64,000 nt of DNA from an uncultured Aequorivita sp. (GTDB lineage: Bacteria; Bacteroidota; Bacteroidia; Flavobacteriales; Flavobacteriaceae). Shown here one piece after another: positions 1-10,821 of this stretch. Position numbers and translations under genes: made by a program. The stretch is from NCBI GenBank assembly GCA_937125455.1, contig CAKZLK010000052.1, positions 1 through 64,000 on the forward strand, given 5' to 3'. Below the pieces are notes generated by a model. That model ran no database searches. It saw only the letters and a list, made by a program, of their open reading frames with translations, and was not told the origin of the DNA. Each line of letters starts with the position of its first letter. Position 1 is the first letter of the stretch.

Positions 1-1457
1 TCGCCGTTGTCAACATCATCTTGCGTTACTGTATAGGTTGCAGTGTATTCCCAAACTTCATTAAGACCTAGGATGCCATCTGAACCAATATCTGAAGCGC
101 CAGGACCTGTGATCGCAGATAGACCTACTAATGGATCAGTCACAACTACATTGTCGATAGACACGTTGCCTTCGTTGGTTACTCTAAAGGTATAGGTGAT
201 GATATCGCCTTCCTCTAGTTCAACACAACCATTATTGCCTGGTACTTGATCGCTCTCTTTTACAATCGCGATGTCTGCGTTCTGGCAGATAACCACTACT
301 GTATCTCCATCCGCTGTTGTAGAGGTTGGGTGAGATTTATCGGTTACTGGTGTATTTGATGGGTTTGTTGCCAATCCGTTAACCGTCGCTTGGTTGGTTA
401 CCTCGCCGTTGTCAACATCATCTTGCGTTACTGTATAGGTTGCAGTGTATTCCCAAACTTCATTAAGACCTAGGATGCCGTCAGCTCCAGTGTCTCCACT
501 TGGGCCAGTGATTGCTGATAGACCTACTAACGGATCAGTCACAACTACATTGTCGATAGACACGTTGCCCTCGTTGGTTACTCTAAAGGTATAGGTGATG
601 ATATCGCCTTCCTCTAGTTCAACACAACCATTGTTGCCTGGTACTTGATCGCTCTCTTTTACAATTGCGATGTCTGCGTTCTGACAGATAACCACAACGG
701 TATCACCATCCGCTGTTGTAGAGGTTGGGTGAGATTTATCGGTTACTGGTGTGTTTGATGGGTTTGTTGCCAATCCGTTAACCGTCGCTTGGTTGGTTAC
801 CTCGCCGTCGTTAACATCATCTTGCGTTACTGTATAGGTTGCAGTGTATTCCCAAACTTCATTAAGACCTAGGATACCATCTGAACCAATATCTGAAGCG
901 CCAGGACCTGTGATTGCTGATAGACCTACTAATGGATCGGTCACAACTACATTGTCAATAGACACGTTGCCTTCGTTGGTTACTCTAAAGGTATAGGTAA
1001 TAACATCTCCTTCAGATAGTTCAACACAACCATTGTTGCCTGGTACTTGATCACTCTCTTTTACAATCGCGATGTCTGCGTTCTGGCAGATTAGAACCGT
1101 AACCGTATTACTAGTAGCAGTATCTACAGCACCCAAAACTGAGTTACCATCTACTTCCGCAGTATTTACAACGGAACCATTATCTATATCACCTTGAGTG
1201 ACAGCGTAGGTTGCATTATATGTCCAGATTTCTCCTACGTTTAAGATGCCATCACCATTATCTCCTGAAACTAATAAAATAGGAACTACTGGGTTTGGAG
1301 CTAAAAACAAAGGATCGGTTATAACAACATTAGTAATATCAACATCACCTTCATTGGTTACTACAAATTTATAATCAATGGTATCATCAACTCCAAAAGA
1401 AATACAACTTCCGGTTGCACTTGTACTCGATTTCACAATCGACATTTCAGCGCTTTG
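1..1457 (-). repeat. Tandem DUF11-like coding repeats (about 400 bp period)
   Basis: Unit edges placed at the conserved Cys-Gln (C-Q-N/S-A) junction give 1-284 (partial), 285-683 (399 bp), 684-1085 (402 bp) and the more divergent 1086-1457 (372 bp). The first three units are almost identical in DNA. All lengths are multiples of three, so copy-number change would keep the frame. A fifth, more distant unit lies at about 1458-1836. Confidence 0.9.
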
Positions 1458-3794
1458 ACAAAGGTTAACAGTAACCGTATCTGTATTAGAAACCTGATAA
1501 GGATTAGTAGACGTTTGAACTAGTCCAGTTACAATTGCTGTATTTTGAATTTGTCCGTTTGTAATGTCTGGCTGTGTTACAGTATAAGAAGCTGTATAAA
1601 CCCAAGTTTCTCCTGCATCCAAAATTCCTGGATTCGAAGTATCCCCACTAACTGGACCTGGAAGAGGAGTGTTAGTTGGGTCAATTAATAAGTCTCTTAA
1701 TTCTACATTATATATTGGTGAGTTACCAACTGGATTTGACACATTAAATGTGTATGTAATTGATTCACCTGGTGCCACAGGAGTACATCCTTGTGGATTA
1801 TTAGGGTTCGCAGTTTTTACAAGCTGAATACCACAATTGTTTATGGTTAATGTAACTCGTGTTCTCGTTAAAGAAGTACAGCCTGCTGCATTCGTGTTTT
1901 TACTCTCTGCCCAATAGCTTGCGGTTCCTACTCCCGTTAATGTTGGAAGGCCTACTATTGGCGTAGTTGCTGTTGCACTTGCATACCATACAACTACCGC
2001 ACCGTTGGGAGCCGTAGCCGTTGCCGTCAATGTCTGTGCAGGATCCGCCAAACATTCTGCCTGGTTGCCTCCACTTACTGGTGCGCTCGGTGCTGCATAG
2101 ATCTCTAGGTCAACTCGTGTTCTTGTTAAAGAAGTACACCCTGCTGCATTCGTGTTTTTACTCTCTGCCCAATAGCTTGCGGTCCCTACTCCTGTCAATG
2201 TTGGAAGACCAACTATTGGCGTAGTTGCTGTTGCACTTGCATACCATACAACGACTGCTCCATTTGGAGCTGAAGCTGTTGCTGTCAATGTCTGTGCAGG
2301 ATCCGCCAAACATTCTGCCTGGTTGCCTCCACTTACTGGTGGGTTTACGGCAGCTGGCTGTGTAATTACAATAGTTTTCTGAGAAGTACAGGTACCGTCA
2401 TTTACAGTTACATTATAAGTTCCAGCGGTTAGTCCAGACTGGTCTTGCGCTGTCGGGTTTAATCCACTTCCGCCATTGCTGGCTGTCCATGCATACGTAT
2501 AAGTTCCTGATCCTCCTGTTACAGATAAATCAATAGAACCATTATTACCACCAAAACAAGATATATTTTCTTTTGTGTAACTTGAATCTAAATCCGAGTT
2601 ACTTAATGTAAGCCTTCGTGATGGCGAAGTACAACCCAGAGCTGTATTACGATAAAACGCATACCACACACCAGGAGTTGTAACCACTGTATTTGTTAAT
2701 GGATTACTTAAATCTGCATTTGCAGACCATTCAAGGGCAGCACCCGTAGGAGTTGCTGAAGTAACAAAATCATTAAGTTGCACCTGTGTTGGGGCACAAT
2801 AAGTCTTTTCAGTCAAAGATAATGTAGGAGCATTTGCATACCCCTCTACGGATAATCTTAAACCATCTACCAATACTACTGATCTTCCTGGATTTCCAGT
2901 TTTGTAGAAAACTTCAACACTAGTAGCCGTTGGTCCAGATTTAAATGTTATACATCTATTTTCCCAAAGGGGATCTATTTCTGTCCATCCACCAGGGTTT
3001 TGATTCCCACCATTTCCGCTTGTTGCGAAAGAAAGTCTTGAAGGGAAATCAGTAGTTGGATGTTGAACAAGATCGTTTTCATTATAAGTTAGTGGATCAC
3101 TAATTTGAACAGCACCATTTCTCACACCAAAATCCAAATTTGGATCGTATTCAATTATTGAACCGCCTTGATTATTACTATTAACTGTATTATAACGAGG
3201 TATCACAGCTATTTCAAAACATACTGTATAAACTGTATTTGGAATAACGCTTAATGTTTGACGTATAGCCTCATTCTGATATGAAAATATAGCAAATCCC
3301 CCTCCATCAAATGTTGATGGCTTTATAATCCCAGGATAAACTGAATTCGCATTTGTTGTGGAATAAGATATATATTGCCCTTCAGACCAGTCAACCGTAC
3401 CATCATCATTCCAACAGGTATATCTTGCATCAGCCTGATATTGGCCATTAGTACCACCAACAGCTGTTCGGAATGTACCCCCATTTACATCGTCCTTTTC
3501 AAAAGATCCACAAGTAATTAAATTACAAGCTCCTACAAGGTCTCCCTTATTACTGTTATTGAAAGCCTCTGCTTTTGACTTAGAACGAAAGGTTGCATTA
3601 TATTCCGCAGCTTTTTTATCTAATGCTGTATTATATTGATCCAAATACGCTTTAGTATATGGCAATATTACTTCTCCTCCATCAACAGACTCCTTAACCT
3701 GAGAATATCCTTGACTACTCAGGGAAGCTATTAAAATGAGACCTATTAAAAACCTCTTATCAGAAGCAAATAATTTAGTAATTATTTTAAACAT
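1..3794 (-). CDS. Giant secreted repeat-built surface protein (SprB-repeat/DUF11-like), C-terminus outside the window
   Basis: The frame is open from an ATG at 3794 to the window edge (1264 codons, no stop), so the gene is longer than seen. Residues 1-32 form a signal peptide ending near SLSSQGYS. Residues about 60-390 are a cysteine-containing N-terminal region that resembles a carbohydrate-binding or lectin-like fold. Residues about 403-480 match a SprB repeat (ISCFGGNNGSIDLSVTGG...). Two nearly identical 86-residue Ig-like units follow, and then five DUF11/DUF7507-type units of 124-134 residues (core motif DQVPGNNGCVELEEGD, ending VVVIC). Known flavobacterial proteins of this build are exported by the type IX secretion system and act as adhesins or gliding-related filaments. 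The sorting domain would lie beyond position 1, so T9SS export is inferred, not seen. Confidence 0.85.
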   Translation of the reverse strand, partial: MFKIITKLFASDKRFLIGLILIASLSSQGYSQVKESVDGGEVILPYTKAYLDQYNTALDKKAAEYNATFRSKSKAEAFNNSNKGDLVGACNLITCGSFEKDDVNGGTFRTAVGGTNGQYQADARYTCWNDDGTVDWSEGQYISYSTTNANSVYPGIIKPSTFDGGGFAIFSYQNEAIRQTLSVIPNTVYTVCFEIAVIPRYNTVNSNNQGGSIIEYDPNLDFGVRNGAVQISDPLTYNENDLVQHPTTDFPSRLSFATSGNGGNQNPGGWTEIDPLWENRCITFKSGPTATSVEVFYKTGNPGRSVVLVDGLRLSVEGYANAPTLSLTEKTYCAPTQVQLNDFVTSATPTGAALEWSANADLSNPLTNTVVTTPGVWYAFYRNTALGCTSPSRRLTLSNSDLDSSYTKENISCFGGNNGSIDLSVTGGSGTYTYAWTASNGGSGLNPTAQDQSGLTAGTYNVTVNDGTCTSQKTIVITQPAAVNPPVSGGNQAECLADPAQTLTATASAPNGAVVVWYASATATTPIVGLPTLTGVGTASYWAESKNTNAAGCTSLTRTRVDLEIYAAPSAPVSGGNQAECLADPAQTLTATATAPNGAVVVWYASATATTPIVGLPTLTGVGTASYWAESKNTNAAGCTSLTRTRVTLTINNCGIQLVKTANPNNPQGCTPVAPGESITYTFNVSNPVGNSPIYNVELRDLLIDPTNTPLPGPVSGDTSNPGILDAGETWVYTASYTVTQPDITNGQIQNTAIVTGLVQTSTNPYQVSNTDTVTVNLCQSAEMSIVKSSTSATGSCISFGVDDTIDYKFVVTNEGDVDITNVVITDPLFLAPNPVVPILLVSGDNGDGILNVGEIWTYNATYAVTQGDIDNGSVVNTAEVDGNSVLGAVDTATSNTVTVLICQNADIAIVKESDQVPGNNGCVELSEGDVITYTFRVTNEGNVSIDNVVVTDPLVGLSAITGPGASDIGSDGILGLNEVWEYTATYTVTQDDVNDGEVTNQATVNGLATNPSNTPVTDKSHPTSTTADGDTVVVICQNADIAIVKESDQVPGNNGCVELEEGDIITYTFRVTNEGNVSIDNVVVTDPLVGLSAITGPSGDTGADGILGLNEVWEYTATYTVTQDDVDNGEVTNQATVNGLATNPSNTPVTDKSHPTSTTADGDTVVVICQNADIAIVKESDQVPGNNGCVELEEGDIITYTFRVTNEGNVSIDNVVVTDPLVGLSAITGPGASDIGSDGILGLNEVWEYTATYTVTQDDVDNG
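1826..2341 (-). repeat. Two tandem 258-bp Ig-like coding repeats
   Basis: Units at about 2084-2341 and 1826-2083 are exactly 258 bp apart and nearly identical. Each encodes an 86-residue module starting PVSGGNQAECLADPAQTL and ending in an Arg-Thr-Arg-Val stretch after a second cysteine. The spacing of the two cysteines per unit suggests an internal disulfide. Confidence 0.85.
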
Positions 3795-3865
3795 AAGTTA
3801 GAATTTTATTAATACCAATAACTTTTACAAATACAATAATTGAATTGCTTACCACAATTAATGTT

Positions 3866-3873
3866 CAAATATA
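3866..3873 (-). promoter_or_regulatory. Candidate -7 element of the surface-protein gene
   Basis: On the minus strand the sequence reads TATATTTG, an exact match to the Bacteroidota -7 consensus TAnnTTTG, 72 bp upstream of the start codon. I see no convincing TTTG -33 box at the normal spacing, so this is tentative. Confidence 0.35.
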
Positions 3874-3988
3874 CAGTGGAAAAAGTGTTAAGGAATTACT
3901 AAGGAACAAGTATTAGTTGAACTGTAAAAAATAGTCGGCAAACGACATAAATTGTATAAAAAAGGTGTTTTTTTTGTAGGAAAAAGTA

Positions 3989-4006
3989 ATACGTGTTAAC
4001 ACGTAT
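3989..4006. promoter_or_regulatory. Perfect 18-bp palindrome, possible operator
   Basis: The sequence ATACGTGTTAACACGTAT is its own reverse complement. It lies 195 bp upstream of the surface-protein start and 270 bp upstream of prfC. It has no T-tract, so it does not look like a terminator. A site for a dimeric regulator is an inference. Confidence 0.5.
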
Positions 4007-4148
4007 ACTTACTGTATATAAGGCTTTTGAAAGCTTTTGAGGTAAGAAAAAAATCAGAGTTTATTGTACTGTAAGCTATTTAAATGAAAAAAAAATCAAT
4101 TTATCATTGGCAGATATCCAAAATAAATGAAAGGTATATTTTCTCTTG

Positions 4149-4183
4149 AAAAGTTGTTTTTTTTAGAAAAAAAGACAACTTTT
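4149..4183. repeat. Inverted repeat with A/T-rich inner stem
   Basis: AAAAGTTGT and ACAACTTTT arms flank a T-run/A-run inner stem with one bulge. It could fold on either strand and is terminator-like, but it lies between two divergent genes where no terminator is expected. Confidence 0.5.
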
Positions 4184-4248
4184 TGACATTACCTAAATCA
4201 ATATTTATTTTAGACACTTCTCGGGTATATTACTTAAATAACAAACTT

Positions 4249-4256
4249 TATCTTTG
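4249..4256 (+). promoter_or_regulatory. Candidate -7 element of prfC
   Basis: TATCTTTG matches TAnnTTTG exactly and would put the transcript start near 4263, leaving a leader of about 14 nt with no Shine-Dalgarno sequence. No clear -33 TTTG is visible. Confidence 0.55.
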
Positions 4257-4276
4257 CACATTCATATTAGAAAAAA

Positions 4277-5878
4277 ATGTCTTTACAAAAAGAAATAAAA
4301 CGCCGAAGAACTTTCGGGATCATTAGTCACCCAGATGCTGGAAAAACTACTTTAACCGAAAAACTGCTACTCTTTGGAGGTGCAATACAGGAAGCTGGTG
4401 CAGTTAAAAACAATAAAATAAAAAAAGGAGCCACCAGCGACTTTATGGAAATTGAGCGCCAGCGTGGAATATCTGTAGCTACTTCAGTTTTAGCGTTTGA
4501 ATATGAAGGCATAAAAATCAATATTCTAGATACCCCTGGACACAAGGATTTTGCTGAAGACACTTTCAGAACTCTTACAGCTGTTGACAGTGTTATTGTT
4601 GTTATTGATGTTGCAAAAGGGGTTGAGGAACAAACAGAAAAACTGGTTGAAGTTTGCCGTATGCGAAATATCCCTATGATCGTTTTTATAAATAAAATGG
4701 ACCGCGAAGGGAAAGACGCTTTTGAACTTCTTGACGAAATTGAACAAAAACTAAATCTGCGTGTTACACCGCTAAGTTTCCCTATTGGAATGGGTTATGA
4801 CTTTAAGGGAATATATAATGTTTGGGAAAAGAACGTAAACCTATTTAGTGGCGATAGCAGAAAAAATATTGAAGAAACTATTGAAATTGAAGACGTAAGC
4901 AGTCCAGAATTGCAAAAACTGATTGGCGAGAAAGCTGCCAAAACACTCCGTGAGGAACTGGAATTAGTTTATGAAGTTTACCCAGATTTTGAACGTGAAG
5001 AATATTTGGAAGGCAAACTTCAGCCCGTATTTTTTGGCTCTGCTCTAAATAACTTTGGAGTACGAGAATTATTGGATTGTTTTGTTGAAATAGCCCCTAC
5101 CCCACGCCCAAAGGAAAGCAGCACACGTTTGGTGAAACCGGACGAAAAGGAATTTTCAGGTTTCGTCTTTAAAATTCACGCAAACATGGATCCAAAACAC
5201 CGGGACCGTTTGGCGTTCGTTAAAATTGTTTCAGGAACTTTCGAAAGGAACTCCCCTTATTTACATGTTCGGAATGGTAAAAAACTAAAATTCAGTAGCC
5301 CAAACGCTTTCTTTGCCGAAAAGAAACAGATTGTAGATGTTTCCTATCCCGGAGATATTGTTGGACTCCACGACACAGGAAACTTTAAGATTGGCGACAC
5401 GCTTACCGAAGGTGAGGAAATGCAGTACAAAGGCGTTCCAAGCTTTTCGCCAGAACATTTCAAATACATTAACAACGCAGACCCAATGAAAAGTAAACAA
5501 CTTGAAAAGGGTATAGACCAATTGATGGACGAAGGTGTGGCTCAGCTTTTTACATTGGAACTTAATGGACGAAAAGTAATTGGAACTGTTGGTGCGCTTC
5601 AGTTTGAGGTAATCCAATACCGATTGGAACACGAATACGGAGCGAAATGTAGTTACGAAAATTTGAATGTATTCAAAGCCTGCTGGGTGGAAGCAAAAGA
5701 TCCTAAAAGTGAAGAATTTGCGGATTTCAAAAGAGTGAAATCAAAATTTTTGGCGAAGGATAAACGTGGCCAATTGGTATTTTTTGCTGATTCGTCATTT
5801 ACGCTTCAAATGACGCAATCAAAATATCCCAACGTTAAGTTTCACTTTGTTAGTGAGTTTGAGAAAACTGGAAAATAA
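4277..5878 (+). CDS. prfC: Peptide chain release factor 3 (translational GTPase)
   Basis: 533 residues, full length for RF3. RF3 is a GTPase that releases RF1/RF2 from the ribosome after peptide hydrolysis. The P-loop SHPDAGKT is at residues 17-24, followed by the switch region with [10 protein letters not shown], the G3 motif [13 protein letters not shown] and the G4 motif NKMD. The family's domain II and III sequences follow to the end. It is monocistronic, with its own candidate promoter upstream and a bidirectional terminator downstream. The ATG at 4277 is the only reasonable start. Confidence 0.97.
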   Translation: MSLQKEIKRRRTFGIISHPDAGKTTLTEKLLLFGGAIQEAGAVKNNKIKKGATSDFMEIERQRGISVATSVLAFEYEGIKINILDTPGHKDFAEDTFRTLTAVDSVIVVIDVAKGVEEQTEKLVEVCRMRNIPMIVFINKMDREGKDAFELLDEIEQKLNLRVTPLSFPIGMGYDFKGIYNVWEKNVNLFSGDSRKNIEETIEIEDVSSPELQKLIGEKAAKTLREELELVYEVYPDFEREEYLEGKLQPVFFGSALNNFGVRELLDCFVEIAPTPRPKESSTRLVKPDEKEFSGFVFKIHANMDPKHRDRLAFVKIVSGTFERNSPYLHVRNGKKLKFSSPNAFFAEKKQIVDVSYPGDIVGLHDTGNFKIGDTLTEGEEMQYKGVPSFSPEHFKYINNADPMKSKQLEKGIDQLMDEGVAQLFTLELNGRKVIGTVGALQFEVIQYRLEHEYGAKCSYENLNVFKACWVEAKDPKSEEFADFKRVKSKFLAKDKRGQLVFFADSSFTLQMTQSKYPNVKFHFVSEFEKTGK

Positions 5879-5982
5879 AAGTCGGAGATGGGAAGATAGA
5901 AAGACTTTAATCAAAAATCACATTTCTATTCTTTTTAGACATTTTTACTTTACTCAATACTAATTACTCATTACCCAATACA

Positions 5983-6014
5983 AAAAAATCCAGCTAAAAC
6001 AGCTGGATTTTTTA
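5983..6014. terminator. Bidirectional terminator between prfC and the DUF3467 gene
   Basis: AAATCCAGCT and AGCTGGATTT form a 10-bp stem around a short AAAAC-type loop, with A/T runs on both sides. The two flanking genes converge on it, so it fits as a shared terminator. Confidence 0.85.
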
Positions 6015-6015
6015 T

Positions 6016-6336
6016 TTATGCTTCGCCTGTTGGACCGAAGTTTAAAGGAATGGGCGGTTGCTCATAATCCTTTATTTCGCCGTGGGCGTTTTCAAATCGT
6101 TTTACATTGTCATTCAATGCCTTTAGAAATCTTTTGGCATGTTGTGGTGTCAAGATAATTCTCGACTTCACTTTGCTTTTTGGAATTCCGGGCATAATGG
6201 TTACAAAATCCACTACGAATTCAGAAACAGAATGATTGATGATGGCCAAGTTGCTATAAATGCCTTGTGCAACAGCTTCATCCAATTCAATGTTTATCTG
6301 TCCTTGCTTGGGTTGTTCTTTTTTTTGATCTGCCAT
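6016..6336 (-). CDS. DUF3467 family protein
   Basis: A 106-residue soluble protein with no signal peptide. The sequence NIELDEAVAQGIYSNLAII and the downstream SEFVVDFV, P-G-x-P and ILTPQHAKRFL blocks match the DUF3467 family, which is often found next to rpoC in Bacteroidota. The N-terminus is charged (DQKKEQPKQGQ), and the C-terminus ends in a proline-rich PPIPLNFGPTGEA tail. No function has been established. It follows rpoC on the same strand but is separated from it by a strong terminator, so it is probably transcribed mainly from its own promoter. Confidence 0.85.
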   Translation of the reverse strand: MADQKKEQPKQGQINIELDEAVAQGIYSNLAIINHSVSEFVVDFVTIMPGIPKSKVKSRIILTPQHAKRFLKALNDNVKRFENAHGEIKDYEQPPIPLNFGPTGEA

Positions 6337-6395
6337 ACTAAATGTTAGATATTATATCAGTCCTTAAATTTCAAATAAGAAAAAGGCCTAAAAAA

Positions 6396-6428
6396 GAAAA
6401 GGTGCGTTTTGGAAAACGCACCTTTTTC
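6396..6428 (-). terminator. Terminator of the rpl-rpo operon
   Basis: AAAAGGTGCGTTTT and AAAACGCACCTTTT form a 14-bp perfect stem around a GG-type loop just 3' of the rpoC stop. U-rich tracts follow the stem on the minus strand. Confidence 0.88.
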
Positions 6429-6432
6429 AATA

Positions 6433-9400
6433 TTAATTATAATTTACTTCTTGCTTAACGCGGTTCATTTCTTCCAGCTCTTCTTTTGAACCTACAATTA
6501 TAGTATCATATCTACGCATACCGGTACCGGCTGGTATTTTATGACCTACAATTACATTTTCTTTCAAGCCTTCCAAGGTATCAACTTTACCTGCAACAGC
6601 AGCTTCGTTCAATACTTTGGTTGTTTCCTGGAAGGAAGCCGCAGAGATGAATGATTTAGTCTGTAACGACGCTCTCGTAATACCCTGAAGTACTGGAGTT
6701 GCCGTTGCAGTAACCACATCACGTGCTTCTGCAAGTACTTTATCGTTTCTTCTCAACAAAGAGTTTTCATCACGAAGTGTACGTGGAGAAAGTATCTGAC
6801 CTTCTTTCAAGTTTTCAGAATCACCGGCGTTGGTAACAACCTTCATTCCGAAAATCTTATCGTTTTCTTCAATGAAATCATCTTTATGAGCCAATTGATC
6901 TTCAAGGAAAGTTGTATCTCCTGGATCTTGAATCCTAACCTTACGCATCATTTGACGAACAACAACTTCAAAGTGCTTGTCGTTGATCTTCACCCCTTGC
7001 AAACGGTAAACCTCCTGAACTTCGTTCACAAGATATTGCTGTACTGCTGAAGGGCCTTTGATACGAAGGATGTCTTCTGGCGTGATGGAACCATCAGAAA
7101 GTGGCATACCTGCACGAACGTAGTCGTTTTCTTGAACAAGAATCTGGTTTGAAAGTTTCACCAAATACTTTTTCAATTCGCCCAATTTGGACTCAACGAT
7201 AATTTCGCGGTTACCACGTTTAATTTTTCCGAAAGAAACTACACCATCAATCTCGCTAACTACTGCTGGGTTTGAAGGATTACGTGCTTCAAAAAGCTCG
7301 GTAACACGTGGAAGACCTCCGGTAATATCACCCGCTTTCGCTGATTTACGTGGGATTTTCACAAGTACTTTACCAATCTTGATTTTGTCGCCATCGTCAA
7401 CCATCAAGTGAGCACCAACAGGCAAGTTATAGCTACGGATAACTTCGTCCTTCTTCCCTAAAATCTGAAGGGTTGGAATACGTTTTTTATCTCTTGATTC
7501 AGAAATTACTTTTTCTTGGAAACCAGTTTGCTCATCAATCTCAACCTGATAGGTTAACCCTTGAACAATATTTTCGTATTTAATTTTTCCAGCAAATTCT
7601 GAAATAATTACTCCGTTGTATGGATCCCAAGAACACACTACATCTCCAGCACTTATACTGTCACCATCTTTCACATAAAGTGTTGAACCGTAAGGAATGT
7701 TGTTGGTACTAAGTGTAATTCCTGTTTTCTTGTCAACAAGTTTAATTTCAGAAGTACGGGAAATAACGATATCAACAGTTTTTCCTTGATTGTCTTCACC
7801 TTTAACAGTTTTAAGATCTTCAATCTCAGCTTTACCGTCAAATTTAACAACCAATTTATTTTCTTCAGAAATGTTACCCGCAATACCTCCCACGTGGAAT
7901 GTACGAAGTGTAAGCTGGGTACCAGGTTCACCAATAGATTGTGCAGCCACAACACCAACAGCTTCACCACGCTGAACCATTTTATTGGTAGCAAGGTTAC
8001 GGCCGTAACATTGTGAACAGATTCCTTGTTTTGCCTCACAAGTAAGAGCAGAACGAACTTCCACACTTTCTAATGGAGATTTTCCAATGGCATCTGCTAC
8101 TTCTTCAGTAATATGATCTCCCGAAGCAACAAGCAATTCCTTGGTCAATGGGTTAACAATATCGTTAAGCGCAGTACGCCCAACAATTCTATCGCGAAGG
8201 GTTTCAACAATCTCTTCGTTTTTCTTTAAAGCCGAAACTTCAATTCCACGAAGTGTGTAACAATCCTCAATATTAATGATAACGTCTTGTGAAACATCCA
8301 CCAAACGACGCGTTAGGTATCCAGCATCTGCTGTTTTAAGAGCCGTATCTGCAAGACCTTTACGTGCACCGTGTGTAGAGATAAAGTACTCAAGAATTGA
8401 AAGACCTTCCTTAAAGTTAGAAAGAATTGGGTTTTCAATAATCTCGCCTCCACCTGAGTTCGATTTTTTAGGCTTCGCCATCAATCCACGCATACCTGTT
8501 AACTGACGGATTTGTTCTTTAGAACCCCTCGCACCAGAATCAAGCATCATATACACAGAGTTGAAACCTTGCTGATCTTCACGAATACGCTTCATAGAAA
8601 GCTCGGTAAGTTCAGCGTTGGTCGCAGTCCAAATATCAATTACTTGGTTGTAACGTTCGTTGTTTGTGATAAGCCCCATGTTGTAGCTATTGATAATTCC
8701 ATCCACTTGGGTGTTGGCACTATCAATCATTCCTTGCTTTTCAGCAGGGATAATAATATCTCCAAGGCTGAAAGACAATCCGCCTTCAAAAGCGAATTTA
8801 TATCCAAGAGTTTTAATTTCGTCAAGGAAAGCTGAAGTTACTGGAACTGAAGTCACTTTCAAAATTCCACCAATAATATCACGAAGTGACTTTTTGGTCA
8901 ATACTTCGTTAATGTATCCAGCAGCTTCAGGAACTTTCTCGTTAAAGATTACTCTTCCTAAAGTTGTGGTGATGATTTGTTTTACCAATTCACCATTCTC
9001 GTTGAAATCTTTCGTTCTAATTTTTATTTCAGCATTCAAATCTACCTGCCCTTCGTTGTAGGCAATAATAGCTTCTTCAGCAGAATAAAAAGTAAGGCCT
9101 TCACCTTTCACTTTTACTTCATCAGTAGATTTTCTAAGTTTGGTCATATAGTAAAGACCCAAAACCATATCCTGAGAAGGAACCGCAACCGGCGAACCGT
9201 TTGCTGGGTTCAAAATGTTATGTGAAGCAAGCATTAATAGCTGGCATTCCAAAATTGCCTCTGGCCCAAGCGGAAGGTGAACCGCCATCTGGTCACCATC
9301 GAAATCCGCGTTAAATGCGGTACATACCAATGGGTGCAACTGGATTGCTTTTCCTTCAATCAATTTAGGCTGGAAAGCTTGGATACCAAGTCTGTGCAAA

Positions 9401-10734
9401 GTTGGGGCCCGGTTAAGCATAACTGGGTGACCTTTCAATACATTTTCAAGAATATCCCAAACTACAGGCTCTTTTTTATCTATAATTTTCTTTGCAGATT
9501 TTACTGTTTTTACAATACCTCTTTCAATCAATTTACGGATTACAAATGGTTTGTATAGCTCAGCCGCCATATCTTTCGGAAGACCACATTCGAATAATTT
9601 CAATTCTGGTCCAACGACGATTACCGAACGAGCTGAATAATCCACACGCTTACCAAGCAAGTTTTGACGGAAACGACCTTGTTTACCTTTTAAGGAATCT
9701 GAAAGGGATTTCAATGGACGGTTGCTGTCAGTTTTTACTGCTGAAGACTTACGTGTGTTGTCAAATAATGAATCTACCGATTCCTGAAGCATACGTTTTT
9801 CGTTACGAAGGATTACTTCTGGAGCTTTAATCTCCATCAATCGCTTCAAACGGTTATTACGTATAATTACACGACGGTATAAATCATTTAAATCTGAAGT
9901 TGCGAAACGACCACCATCAAGCGGCACTAACGGACGTAATTCTGGTGGAATAACCGGAACTACTTTCATTATCATCCATTCGGCTTTGTTCTCGCGGTTT
10001 TTGTTTGCATCACGAAGTGCTTCCACAACTTGAAGACGTTTTAACGCTTCTGTTTTACGTTGTTTTGAAGTTTCGTTGTTTGCTTTATGGCGAAGGTTGT
10101 AAGACAATGTGTTCAAATCGATTCTTTGTAAAAGATCGATCAAGCACTCTGCTCCCATTTTCGCAATAAATTTATTTGGATCTGTTTCTTCCAAATATTG
10201 GTTTTCCTGTGGAAGTGAATCAAGGATTGCTAGGTATTCTTCTTCAGTAAGGAAATCCATTTTCTTAACAGCTTCTCCTCCTTCGTATTTTGCAATACCT
10301 GGCTGAATTACCACATAACGTTCGTAGTAAATGATCATATCCAATTTCTTGGAAGGCAATCCAAGAAGGTAACCAATCTTGTTTGGAAGGCTACGGAAAT
10401 ACCAAATATGCGCCACAGGAACTACCAAATTGATATGCCCCACTCGGTCACGACGTACTTTCTTTTCCGTTACCTCAACACCACAACGGTCACAAACAAT
10501 ACCTTTGTAGCGGATTCTTTTATATTTGCCACAGGCACACTCATAGTCTTTTACAGGACCGAAAATGCGCTCACAGAAAAGTCCGTCACGCTCTGGCTTG
10601 TGCGTACGGTAGTTGATTGTTTCGGGCTTTAATACTTCACCACGTGATTCCGCCAAAATGGATTCAGGGGAAGCCAAACCAATAGAAATCTTGTCGAATT
10701 TCTGTACTGTGTTTTCTTTATTTCTGTTCATCAT
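6433..10734 (-). CDS. rpoC: DNA-directed RNA polymerase subunit beta'
   Basis: 1433 residues, the usual length in Flavobacteriaceae. The N-terminal zinc-binding cysteines are C66, C68, C81 and C84. The catalytic magnesium loop [12 protein letters not shown] has its three aspartates at 477, 479 and 481. The trigger-loop and bridge-helix region (around [20 protein letters not shown]) and the second zinc-binding cluster ([16 protein letters not shown]) are intact. It is the last gene of the secE-nusG-rplKAJL-rpoBC operon and lies 87 bp after rpoB. That gap contains a GC-rich hairpin. Start: two adjacent ATG codons, with the first taken. Confidence 0.99.
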   Translation of the reverse strand: MMNRNKENTVQKFDKISIGLASPESILAESRGEVLKPETINYRTHKPERDGLFCERIFGPVKDYECACGKYKRIRYKGIVCDRCGVEVTEKKVRRDRVGHINLVVPVAHIWYFRSLPNKIGYLLGLPSKKLDMIIYYERYVVIQPGIAKYEGGEAVKKMDFLTEEEYLAILDSLPQENQYLEETDPNKFIAKMGAECLIDLLQRIDLNTLSYNLRHKANNETSKQRKTEALKRLQVVEALRDANKNRENKAEWMIMKVVPVIPPELRPLVPLDGGRFATSDLNDLYRRVIIRNNRLKRLMEIKAPEVILRNEKRMLQESVDSLFDNTRKSSAVKTDSNRPLKSLSDSLKGKQGRFRQNLLGKRVDYSARSVIVVGPELKLFECGLPKDMAAELYKPFVIRKLIERGIVKTVKSAKKIIDKKEPVVWDILENVLKGHPVMLNRAPTLHRLGIQAFQPKLIEGKAIQLHPLVCTAFNADFDGDQMAVHLPLGPEAILECQLLMLASHNILNPANGSPVAVPSQDMVLGLYYMTKLRKSTDEVKVKGEGLTFYSAEEAIIAYNEGQVDLNAEIKIRTKDFNENGELVKQIITTTLGRVIFNEKVPEAAGYINEVLTKKSLRDIIGGILKVTSVPVTSAFLDEIKTLGYKFAFEGGLSFSLGDIIIPAEKQGMIDSANTQVDGIINSYNMGLITNNERYNQVIDIWTATNAELTELSMKRIREDQQGFNSVYMMLDSGARGSKEQIRQLTGMRGLMAKPKKSNSGGGEIIENPILSNFKEGLSILEYFISTHGARKGLADTALKTADAGYLTRRLVDVSQDVIINIEDCYTLRGIEVSALKKNEEIVETLRDRIVGRTALNDIVNPLTKELLVASGDHITEEVADAIGKSPLESVEVRSALTCEAKQGICSQCYGRNLATNKMVQRGEAVGVVAAQSIGEPGTQLTLRTFHVGGIAGNISEENKLVVKFDGKAEIEDLKTVKGEDNQGKTVDIVISRTSEIKLVDKKTGITLSTNNIPYGSTLYVKDGDSISAGDVVCSWDPYNGVIISEFAGKIKYENIVQGLTYQVEIDEQTGFQEKVISESRDKKRIPTLQILGKKDEVIRSYNLPVGAHLMVDDGDKIKIGKVLVKIPRKSAKAGDITGGLPRVTELFEARNPSNPAVVSEIDGVVSFGKIKRGNREIIVESKLGELKKYLVKLSNQILVQENDYVRAGMPLSDGSITPEDILRIKGPSAVQQYLVNEVQEVYRLQGVKINDKHFEVVVRQMMRKVRIQDPGDTTFLEDQLAHKDDFIEENDKIFGMKVVTNAGDSENLKEGQILSPRTLRDENSLLRRNDKVLAEARDVVTATATPVLQGITRASLQTKSFISAASFQETTKVLNEAAVAGKVDTLEGLKENVIVGHKIPAGTGMRRYDTIIVGSKEELEEMNRVKQEVNYN

Positions 10735-10798
10735 GATTTAAAATAAACTTTGTTGTTGTTTTTGAAACCATCTAAATGATTTCGGAAAGAATTTTGAG

Positions 10799-10818
10799 AT
10801 CCCCGCCTTCGCGGGGAT
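10799..10818 (-). other. GC-rich hairpin in the rpoB-rpoC gap
   Basis: ATCCCCGC and GCGGGGAT form a perfect 8-bp stem around a 4-nt loop (CTTC on the plus strand, GAAG in the RNA). It lies only 3 bp 3' of the rpoB stop codon. There is no U-tract, so it is more likely an RNA-processing, stability or pausing element than a terminator. Confidence 0.7.
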
Positions 10819-10821
10819 TCA

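Larger units (their letters stand above)
3795..4276. other. 482-bp divergent intergenic region
   Basis: This AT-rich region lies between the divergent surface-protein gene and prfC. It has no plausible ORF. It holds an 18-bp perfect palindrome (3989-4006), a long A/T-rich inverted repeat (4149-4183) and putative -7 elements for both flanking genes. I recognise no RNA gene in it. Confidence 0.7.

Noticed and set aside
1-1457. Regular repeats as a CRISPR array
   Set aside because: The unit is about 400 bp, in frame and coding for DUF11-like domains, with no spacers.
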